Translations under genes and position numbers: made by a program | From: GCA-2748055 sp046485075 | GTDB lineage: Bacteria > Bacteroidota > Bacteroidia > Bacteroidales > GCA-2748055 | Reading direction: 5' to 3' | DNA: 64,000 bases | Assembly (NCBI GenBank): GCA_046485075.1 | Contig: JAWOHR010000067.1 | Location: forward strand, 1-64,000 | Shown here: positions 16,201-23,393 of the stretch, one piece after another | Layout of the letters: the number at the start of each line of letters is the position of its first letter | Position numbering within the stretch: the first letter of the stretch is position 1 | Notes under the pieces: model-generated | The model's database searches: none | What the model saw: the letters and a program-made list of their open reading frames with translations, nothing else | Told to the model about the DNA's origin: nothing

Positions 16201-17721
16201 ATGAAATCCTTCACCTCAAAGATTCAACAAAAGCCCTGGTTGAGCTGGCTCCTGTTCCTGGCAAGTATCCTCGCTGTTTTTTTCCTGGGGCTTCTTGCTT
16301 CTTCCATCATCGAAAGGCGTTCGGAAGCAGCCTTTGCCTTCATACCCCAGGTAAAATATGGTGATTTTGAACCCAGGAATGAGCTATGGGGGAAGAATTT
16401 TCCCATGGAATACCAGAGTTATAAAAAAACAGCCGACACCACCTTCAGAAGTAAGTACAACGGGTCTGAAACCATTGATATGCTGGAGGTAGACCCCAGG
16501 CTGGTGATCCTCTGGGCCGGTTATGGTTTCTCAAAAGATTATAAACAAGGGCGGGGTCATTCCTACGCCATTACTGATGTAAGGAACAGCCTCAGAACCG
16601 GGGCTCCCATGGAAGGTGAAAAAAGCCCCATGCCAAATACCTGCTGGGCCTGTAAAAGTCCTGATGTCCCAAGGCTCATGGAGGAAATAGGGCCAGCCGA
16701 ATTTTACAGGGGAACATGGGAAGAAAAAGGTCATGAGGTGGTTAACAGCATTGGCTGTGCCGACTGCCATGATGCCTCCACCATGGAACTGCAAATTACC
16801 AGGCCTGCCCTCAAGGAAGCATTCGAGCGAATGGGCCGGGATCTTGAAAAAGTCTCCCACCAGGAAATGAGGTCTCTGGTCTGTGCCCAGTGCCACGTGG
16901 AATACTACTTCAACAATAAAATCGTCGAAGGTGTACCCTATCTGACCCTTCCCTGGGACAATGGATTCTCCGCAGAGGACATGGAGGAGTACTATGATGA
17001 AATGGAATTTTCGGACTGGACGCATAAACTGAGCAAGGCGCCCATGCTCAAAGCTCAGCATCCGGGGTATGAAATCTATGCCACCGGGGTACATGCTGCC
17101 AGGGGTGTGTCCTGTGCCGATTGCCATATGCCCTTTATGAGTGAAGGGGGTCAGAAATACACAGATCACCATGTACAGAGTCCTCTGAATAATGTTACCA
17201 ACTCCTGCCAGGTCTGCCACCGGGAGGAAACTCATCAGCTGATCAGTGACGTCTTTGAGCGCCAGGACCGGATTATTGAAAATCGTGATGCCCTGGAAGA
17301 ACTCCTTGTCAGAAGTCATGTCGAAGCGAAGCTGGCCTGGGACCTGGGTGCCAGTGAAGATCAGATGGCTTTGATTCTTCAGGATATCAGGCATGCCCAG
17401 TGGAGATGGGATTATGCAGCAGCCAGTCACGGTGGCTCTTTCCACTCACCAGTTGAGACATCCAGGGTAATTGCAACAGGTATTCAAACAGCCCAGGAAA
17501 GTCGTATTAAGCTAAGCCGTTTGCTTTTTAAGCTGGGATACACGACTGAAGTACCCTACCCGGACATTTCCACCAAGGCCAGGGCACAGACCTACATTGG
17601 CTTAGATGCCGGGGTTTTGGAGACTGAGAAAGCAGCCTTCCTAAGGAGTGTAATTCCCGGCTGGGATGAAAAGGCTGCAGAAAGAGAGGCCAGATATCCG
17701 GTTAAATCCATCTTTGAATAG
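16201..17721 (+). CDS. nrfA: Ammonia-forming cytochrome c nitrite reductase NrfA
   Basis: This 506-residue pentaheme enzyme reduces nitrite to ammonium with six electrons in the periplasm. It has an N-terminal uncleaved or signal helix (about 14-35), the active-site heme motif CWACK at Cys148 with Lys as the proximal ligand, and four CxxCH motifs at Cys186, Cys228, Cys305 and Cys336. The complete set and length indicate an intact enzyme. With NrfH it allows respiratory nitrite ammonification and nitrosative detoxification. Expression is probably controlled from the promoter upstream of the iron-sulfur gene. Confidence 0.97.
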   Translation: MKSFTSKIQQKPWLSWLLFLASILAVFFLGLLASSIIERRSEAAFAFIPQVKYGDFEPRNELWGKNFPMEYQSYKKTADTTFRSKYNGSETIDMLEVDPRLVILWAGYGFSKDYKQGRGHSYAITDVRNSLRTGAPMEGEKSPMPNTCWACKSPDVPRLMEEIGPAEFYRGTWEEKGHEVVNSIGCADCHDASTMELQITRPALKEAFERMGRDLEKVSHQEMRSLVCAQCHVEYYFNNKIVEGVPYLTLPWDNGFSAEDMEEYYDEMEFSDWTHKLSKAPMLKAQHPGYEIYATGVHAARGVSCADCHMPFMSEGGQKYTDHHVQSPLNNVTNSCQVCHREETHQLISDVFERQDRIIENRDALEELLVRSHVEAKLAWDLGASEDQMALILQDIRHAQWRWDYAAASHGGSFHSPVETSRVIATGIQTAQESRIKLSRLLFKLGYTTEVPYPDISTKARAQTYIGLDAGVLETEKAAFLRSVIPGWDEKAAEREARYPVKSIFE

Positions 17722-17790
17722 CTGCTATTGAATAGCTGTGATTAAATGAAAATATTTCGCTATTTTTAGGTAAGATCATAGCCGGATTCC

Positions 17791-18702
17791 ATGAGCCCCA
17801 TCACAGATTTCCTTCAAACAAACCTCGGAATCAGTCCGGAGAACCAGACTAAGATTTTGTATTCGGCCCTTATTCTTCTGTTTCTGGCCTCAATCCGGTA
17901 TGCCATCCTGAAGATTGTCTGGAGGTTCACAGAGGACCCCAAACTCAGGTATAAATGGAAGAGGTCCATGTCCTTTACCATCGGGTTGCTGACGATTATC
18001 CTGATCGGCAGTGTCTGGATCAAGGCCATTGGCCAGTTTGGAGCTTTTCTTGGGTTGTTCACAGCCGGCCTGGCCATTGCACTGAAGGACCCCCTTACCA
18101 ACATTGCAGGCTGGCTTTTCATCCTTGCCCGCAAACCCTTTAACCTGGGCGACCGGGTCCAGATAGGCCAGCATGCAGGTGATGTGATCGATCTTCGTCT
18201 CTTCCAGTTTACACTACTGGAAATCGGTAACTGGGTAGATTCAGATCAGAGCACCGGGAGGATCATACACATCCCAAACGGAGTCGTCTTTAACCAGGCA
18301 CAATCGAACTACAGCGCGGGATTTAAGTTCATCTGGAACGAAATTGGCGTACTGGTAACCTTCGAGAGCGACTGGACCAGGGCCAAGGACCTGCTTCAGA
18401 AAATTGTGAACGAACATGCCAGGGAGCTGTCGACCGATGCCGAGAGAAAGATCATCGAAGCCAGTAAAAAGTACATGATTTTTTACCAGTACCTTACGCC
18501 CATCGTTTATACTTCGGTGAAGGAAAGTGGCATCATGCTAACCATGCGTTATATCTGTGACCCGCGAAAACGGAGGGTAACCGAACACCATATCTGGGAA
18601 GATGTTCTCACTGCATTCGCAACCATCGACGATATTGAATTCGCCTATCCCACGCAGCGCTTCTATGACCGTAAGGTGGAAAAAGGTGATTCTCCCCTGT
18701 AA
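17791..18702 (+). CDS. MscS-family mechanosensitive channel
   Basis: This 303-residue inner-membrane protein has three predicted helices (LYSALILLFLASIRYAIL, FTIGLLTIILIGSVW and the pore-lining AFLGLFTAGLAIALKDPL) followed by the MscS beta domain with ARKPFNLGDRVQIG and GRIIHIPNGVVFNQ. The pore helix is rich in Gly and Ala, as in MscS. The C-terminal half forms the cytoplasmic cage domain. It opens under membrane tension to release solutes. It is separated from nrfA by 69 bp and is probably its own unit. Confidence 0.93.
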   Translation: MSPITDFLQTNLGISPENQTKILYSALILLFLASIRYAILKIVWRFTEDPKLRYKWKRSMSFTIGLLTIILIGSVWIKAIGQFGAFLGLFTAGLAIALKDPLTNIAGWLFILARKPFNLGDRVQIGQHAGDVIDLRLFQFTLLEIGNWVDSDQSTGRIIHIPNGVVFNQAQSNYSAGFKFIWNEIGVLVTFESDWTRAKDLLQKIVNEHARELSTDAERKIIEASKKYMIFYQYLTPIVYTSVKESGIMLTMRYICDPRKRRVTEHHIWEDVLTAFATIDDIEFAYPTQRFYDRKVEKGDSPL

Positions 18703-18706
18703 ATGC

Positions 18707-20653
18707 TCAGGGTGAGTCCTGCTGAAACCATACGTTCATTTTACCCGTTCCCCGGTTGGCCCAGGCATAATAGGGGATCAGATTCAACTTTCCGCCTTCC
18801 AGTTTATTGACTCCTCCCAGCAGTTGAGGATCAAAACGGACCTGATATTCCGAATCCATCCGAACCCTTGCCCTTACCACATCCTCCCGGTTATCCATTT
18901 CTTCGGCGCAATAGATGACCGGACCGCACTGAAGGGCCACCTGGCCTCTCTTTTGTTCAACCTTCTCATGGGCGGTTACCTTTCGCACCTCCATGGGAAG
19001 ATTCAGAGTCATCTGGTCTCCTTTGTTCCATTGGCCATCTATGGTTACGTATCCTTTGTCAATCTCCATTTCCATTGATGTACCATTCACGGACAGGGTA
19101 GGCTGAGCCATCCCGGAACCTTCGAATCTGAACAGGTCGGAGGGGACCGGGGCATCTCTTGACCATCCCGGAATACGAATGTGAATCCTGGAATGAACAT
19201 CCACCTGATTTAAGAATTCCAGGTGAATTTTCCCCTCCCAGGGATAATGAGAGTCCAGCGCAATGGTGATGTTACCCTGCGAGGTCTCCATGGAAACCTC
19301 CCCGTTCATAAACAGGTTGATGTAAATCTCAGTATCCTTTTGAGCATAAGCATAGCCTGCCACAGATGGAATGAACCTGGAAAGGTTTGACGGACAGCAT
19401 GAACAGTCAAACCAGGATGAACGCCCATTCACCCCCATATTGAATGGCTCTACACCATCGTGTTGTAAAGTATTGGTATAGAAGAATTTGACCCCGTCCA
19501 ATGATAATCCTGAGAGCACCCCGTTATAGAGCGATCGTTCCACCACATCCATGTACGCTCCATCTCCGTATAACATAAACATACGGTGGTTCCAATAGAC
19601 ATTGGCGATGGCTGCACAGGTCTCGTTATAAGGATGATTGGGCAATTCGTAGTCGGCTCCATAGGCTTCCCCCTGGTGGCTTGCACCCACCCCGCCGGTA
19701 ATGGAGAGCTTCTTTTGGACCACGTTATTCCAGATATTTTTCACAGCCCTGCCATAGGCCGTATCGCCGGTCAGAGCCGCAATATCAGTCATTGCAGAAT
19801 ACATGTAATTGGCCCTCACTGCATGGCCAACAGCCTCTGTTTGCTCGGTTACCGGTAAATGACCCTGGGCATATTCATCTGTAATAACCAGTGAACGGAT
19901 ATCCAGCAAATGCTTTGCCAGGGCCAGATACTTTTCCTCACCGGTTACCCTGAAGAGTTTAATCAGTCCGATTTCAATCTCCTGGTGCTGGGGTGCGAGG
20001 AGTTTCTTCTGAACCATGCAAACATCATAAACCAGGTCTGCGTTTTTTATGGCCACATCGAGAAAGCTTCGCTTTCCGGTTGCCAGAAAATGAGCCACTG
20101 CAGCTTCATACATGTGACCGGCATTATAAAATTCATGGCTGCCCATGGTCGTGCCCACCCACCTGCCCTGATCACTGTAAGTACAGCATTTAAAATCATT
20201 ATAATCATTTGCATTCAGGGTTTTGGCTGTATAGAGGTATCCATCATCCTCCTGTGCCTCCGAAATAAAATGGATCAGGCTGTCCAGGTAGATATCCAAT
20301 TGAGGGTTATCCTCCCCCATCAGGCTGTAGGATGCCCCTTCCATCACCTTGTATACATCCGAATCATCAAATCCGAAATCCCCCCGGAATTTACCCTGTC
20401 TGATCCCACCGGCAAAGATGAAATTATCCACCCTTCCCGTTTCCTCGCACTTTTGAAATGCAAAGGGAATGGTATGATGACTGGCTGTTTCAACCCTCTC
20501 CTTCCAGAAGCCGTCATGTAAGGTTACTTTTGTAAAATCAACCGGACTGATTGGATAATCAAGCACCGTTTTTTCCTCTTTCACTGAACAGCAGGGCATC
20601 AGACAAAAAAGGCAAAATCCCAGCAAAACTAATATGGATATCCGGGTCATCAT
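18707..20653 (-). CDS. GH127 beta-L-arabinofuranosidase-like lipoprotein
   Basis: This 648-residue protein has a lipoprotein signal (FCLMPCCSVKEE). The mature part matches GH127/DUF1680: VTLHDGFWKERVET, SHEFYNAGHMYEAAVAH, YELPNHPYNETCAAIANVYW and FDCSCCPSNLSRF. Cys419-Cys420 of CSCCP align with the Cys417 nucleophile and zinc-binding Cys418 of the Bifidobacterium enzyme HypBA1, and the NETC motif supplies the Glu and Cys of the zinc site. The family releases beta-L-arabinofuranose by a Cys nucleophile; some members differ. It starts 11 bp after GH51 ends on the same strand, so the two arabinofuranosidases work as a pair. Confidence 0.92.
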   Translation of the reverse strand: MMTRISILVLLGFCLFCLMPCCSVKEEKTVLDYPISPVDFTKVTLHDGFWKERVETASHHTIPFAFQKCEETGRVDNFIFAGGIRQGKFRGDFGFDDSDVYKVMEGASYSLMGEDNPQLDIYLDSLIHFISEAQEDDGYLYTAKTLNANDYNDFKCCTYSDQGRWVGTTMGSHEFYNAGHMYEAAVAHFLATGKRSFLDVAIKNADLVYDVCMVQKKLLAPQHQEIEIGLIKLFRVTGEEKYLALAKHLLDIRSLVITDEYAQGHLPVTEQTEAVGHAVRANYMYSAMTDIAALTGDTAYGRAVKNIWNNVVQKKLSITGGVGASHQGEAYGADYELPNHPYNETCAAIANVYWNHRMFMLYGDGAYMDVVERSLYNGVLSGLSLDGVKFFYTNTLQHDGVEPFNMGVNGRSSWFDCSCCPSNLSRFIPSVAGYAYAQKDTEIYINLFMNGEVSMETSQGNITIALDSHYPWEGKIHLEFLNQVDVHSRIHIRIPGWSRDAPVPSDLFRFEGSGMAQPTLSVNGTSMEMEIDKGYVTIDGQWNKGDQMTLNLPMEVRKVTAHEKVEQKRGQVALQCGPVIYCAEEMDNREDVVRARVRMDSEYQVRFDPQLLGGVNKLEGGKLNLIPYYAWANRGTGKMNVWFQQDSP

Positions 20654-20664
20654 TTGGAATTTAT

Positions 20665-22227
20665 CTAGTTGATTTCAAGCATAATTACCGAATGGGCGGG
20701 TATCTCCAGGGTAACCCGGTCTCCCTTTAGTTTTGCCCCTTTAAACTCCTTCAATACTACCTCCCGGGGATGCTCAAAGGTATTGTGACTGTTCATCTCC
20801 GCTGAAGACAGGATTGTTGCCGAAACCTTACCTGCCTCCGAACCGATCAGTTGGATGAGGGCCTCCCTGGAGTTAACCGGATCAATATTCACAATGGAGA
20901 TATGGATTCTGCCATCCTTGTCCCTCGAAGCGCTGGCCTGGAGCGACGGAAGCGACTGACTCCCGAAACTGTACGGAGGGGATTCCATTTCAAGGGGTAG
21001 GAGTATTGCATCCTGGTGCACCTTATACATATCGTAAACGTGATAGGTCGGGGTCAGCAGCATCTTCTCCTCCTCTGTGAAAATCAGTGCCTGAAGCACA
21101 TTCACGGTCTGAGCGATATTGGCCATTTTAACCCGGTCACAACGTTCATTGAGATAATTGAGGGTGAGTCCTGCCACCAGGGCATCCCGCATGGTATTCT
21201 GCTGGAACAGGAATCCCGGGTTTGTTCCGGGTTCCACCTGATACCAGGTACCCCACTCATCAAAAACAAGGGCCACCCTTTTACCGGGATCGTAGCGATC
21301 CATCACCTTTATATGAGCATCCATTACATCCTCAATGTGTAAACATCTTCTCAGTATGTCGAAATAGAGCTCCTCTCCAAAATCGGTGGCAGATCCCTTG
21401 TTCTCCCAGTTGGAGGTGTAATAGTGCAGGGACAAACCATTCATCATGTGGTGGGGAATTTTCTGCATCAGGGTTTCAGTCCAGTTGAGATCTTCCGAAT
21501 TGGCCCCGCCGGCAATTTTAAACAACCTGTTTTCGCCATAGTTTCTGCAGTAGGTGGCATACCTGCGGTATTGATCCGCATAAAATTCGGCAGTCATGTT
21601 TCCCCCGCAACCCCAGTTCTCATTTCCTACTCCCCAGAATTTCACCCCCCAGGGAGCCTCCCGGCCATTGATTTTCCGAAGATCAGCCATTGGACTGATC
21701 CCGTCGAAGTTCATGTATTCAATCCACTGCGACATCTCCTTTACACTCCCGCTGCCCACATTGCCACAAATCACCGGTTCTGTTCCAAGCTGCCCGCAAA
21801 GGTCAAGGAACTCATGGGTTCCAAAACTATTGTCCTCAATCACACCACCCCAGTGGGTATTAACCATTTTCGGACGTTGCGAGGCGGGACCGATTCCGTC
21901 CATCCAGTGATACTCATCGGCAAAGCATCCTCCGGGCCAGCGCAGGTTCGGAATGCTTATTTTTCTGAGCGCCTCCACCACATCATTCCTTATCCCGTTT
22001 GTATTTGGGATTTCGGAGTCAACACCCACCCAGTAACCCCCATAAATACACCGGCCCAGATGCTCCGAGAAATGACCGTAAATGTGCCTGCTGATGGTCT
22101 CCTTTCCCTGGTCCGCATGAACTGTGATACTGGTCCGGGAGAGGGCTGGAATATCCTGGGCCTGGCCCCTGGCAAAAGGCACCCATAAAATGATGATTCC
22201 TGTCACCATTGAGATAAGCTTTTTCAT
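20665..22227 (-). CDS. GH51 alpha-L-arabinofuranosidase
   Basis: About 520 residues from the ATG at 22227 (MKKLISMVTG), which opens a clean signal peptide ending near GQAQ; an upstream in-frame ATG at 22263 gives a poorer N terminus. Motifs: ISRHIYGHFSEHLGRCIYGG, NLRWPGGCFADEYHW, acid/base Glu203 in GVGNENWGCGG and nucleophile Glu324 in LVFDEWGTWY. The C-terminal beta-sandwich ends with VTLEIPAHSVIMLEI. The enzyme retains configuration and removes alpha-L-arabinofuranose side chains from arabinoxylan or arabinan. The signal peptide puts it in the periplasm, unlike the many cytoplasmic GH51 enzymes. Confidence 0.94.
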   Translation of the reverse strand: MKKLISMVTGIIILWVPFARGQAQDIPALSRTSITVHADQGKETISRHIYGHFSEHLGRCIYGGYWVGVDSEIPNTNGIRNDVVEALRKISIPNLRWPGGCFADEYHWMDGIGPASQRPKMVNTHWGGVIEDNSFGTHEFLDLCGQLGTEPVICGNVGSGSVKEMSQWIEYMNFDGISPMADLRKINGREAPWGVKFWGVGNENWGCGGNMTAEFYADQYRRYATYCRNYGENRLFKIAGGANSEDLNWTETLMQKIPHHMMNGLSLHYYTSNWENKGSATDFGEELYFDILRRCLHIEDVMDAHIKVMDRYDPGKRVALVFDEWGTWYQVEPGTNPGFLFQQNTMRDALVAGLTLNYLNERCDRVKMANIAQTVNVLQALIFTEEEKMLLTPTYHVYDMYKVHQDAILLPLEMESPPYSFGSQSLPSLQASASRDKDGRIHISIVNIDPVNSREALIQLIGSEAGKVSATILSSAEMNSHNTFEHPREVVLKEFKGAKLKGDRVTLEIPAHSVIMLEIN

Positions 22228-22373
22228 AAGATTCGATTTTAGTCCTGGCAAGATACAAAACAAAGGGGCAAATCATAAAAAATTGTTAAAAATTACATGC
22301 CTGTTCCACACCTCGGAACTTAAGTTTAACTTGGTGAAAATTAATACCTTATAATTAACCAAAACCACACCAC

Positions 22374-23165
22374 ATGAAGTCTGTTTTAAAGTTTTTTGCA
22401 ATCCTGCTGCTGGCAGTGCTACCACTCTCTCTTATGGCCCAGGGAGCCACCATCGTTCTCAATTATATGAAGGTGACCCCCGGTATGGAAAATGATTACA
22501 TCGAGTCCGAAAAGGCATGGAAGAAGATCCATGAAGCAAGAATTGAAGCCGGATCAATGTCCGGCTGGCAATTGTGGCGAAATGTCTACGCTGCGGCTGA
22601 TGATCCCTACGAATACATCACCATCGACTGGTTCAATGGATTCGGAGAATCTTTGAAGGGAGACCCGGAAGGATTCTGGGAAGAAAAAGTTCCCTCAATT
22701 TTCTCACAGGAGGAGATGACTAAATACTGGGATATGACCATGGCCTCACGTACCCTGGTGCGCAAAGATGTCCTGCACAGGGTCATACAGGCAACCAGCA
22801 ATGATGCTTCAAAGTACATTATGGTGAATCGCATGAAAGTTAAATTCGGGAACGAAACTGCCTACCTGGAATCTGAAGGCAAATATGCAAAGCCACTCCA
22901 GGAGGCTAAGATAGAAGCAGGACAGATGTCACACTGGAGCGTATGGCAGGCCTGGCCTTACAAGGAAGGACAGATCAGGTTTTCAACCGTGGATGGATAC
23001 AAAAGCATTGAGCAAATGACCGGCGACTATGAGGATCTGCTGCCAAAAGTGCACCCCGGAATGACCTGGGCTGATATGCAGGAAAAAATTGGTGCCCTCA
23101 GAACTCAGTCAAATATTGAACTCTGGGAGCTGGTGGACAGCGTCTTCCCTCCGGCCGCAGAATAG
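22374..23165 (+). CDS. Secreted protein with duplicated alpha/beta-barrel (ABM-like) domain
   Basis: This 263-residue protein has a signal peptide (cleaved near LMAQG). The mature part is an internal duplication. YMKVTPGMENDYIESEKAWK with IHEARIEAGSMSGWQLW (first half) matches RMKVKFGNETAYLESEGKYA with LQEAKIEAGQMSHWSVWQAW (second half). Each copy resembles a dimeric alpha-beta barrel (ABM/EthD-like) subunit, so one chain may fold like a dimer. Such domains bind small hydrophobic compounds or act as monooxygenases, but no catalytic residues are evident. It is divergent from GH51 and convergent with the peptidase beyond the palindromic element. Confidence 0.7.
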   Translation: MKSVLKFFAILLLAVLPLSLMAQGATIVLNYMKVTPGMENDYIESEKAWKKIHEARIEAGSMSGWQLWRNVYAAADDPYEYITIDWFNGFGESLKGDPEGFWEEKVPSIFSQEEMTKYWDMTMASRTLVRKDVLHRVIQATSNDASKYIMVNRMKVKFGNETAYLESEGKYAKPLQEAKIEAGQMSHWSVWQAWPYKEGQIRFSTVDGYKSIEQMTGDYEDLLPKVHPGMTWADMQEKIGALRTQSNIELWELVDSVFPPAAE

Positions 23166-23186
23166 TTTTTCTTTCCTTGCAATTCA

Positions 23187-23366
23187 AAGAGAGGCCGTCT
23201 CAAAAGGTTCCTTTCAACTAATTCTAAGGGATGCTTATGAAGTAACCTGGCATTTTTTACGCAGTAAAAAACCGAAGGAACTGAGCCTCTGGGCGAAGAA
23301 CCACGTTACAAATAAGTATCCCTTAGAAACCTGAAAACGGTTTACCTTTTTGAGACGGCCTCTTTG
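23187..23366. repeat. MITE-like 180-bp imperfect palindrome with GAGGCCGTCTC termini
   Basis: Outer arms are GAGGCCGTCTCAAAAGG on the left (from 23191) and CCTTTTTGAGACGGCCTC on the right (to 23362). Moving inward, a second pair matches: CTAAGGGATGCTTAT (left) against ATAAGTATCCCTTAG (right), then GTAAC/GTTAC. A small inner hairpin TTTTTTAC-GCA-GTAAAAAA sits near the centre. Nearly the whole element folds on itself and has no coding capacity. GAGGCnGTCTCAAAA ends resemble the terminal repeats of IS1182-like elements (recalled, not checked). It lies between two convergent genes, so it may also end transcription on both strands. No clear target duplication is seen. Confidence 0.65.
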
Positions 23367-23393
23367 ATTTTTTTTGAATACGGAGAATTGAAC

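Noticed and set aside
16531..17445. 304-codon open frame antisense to nrfA
   Set aside because: It lies fully within nrfA, which has all five heme motifs; the antisense product shows only mirror-image His/Cys runs and no domain.
23089..23334. Short open frame across the end of the ABM-like gene and the palindromic element
   Set aside because: It has no motif and half of it lies within the upstream gene in another frame; the rest is the non-coding palindrome.
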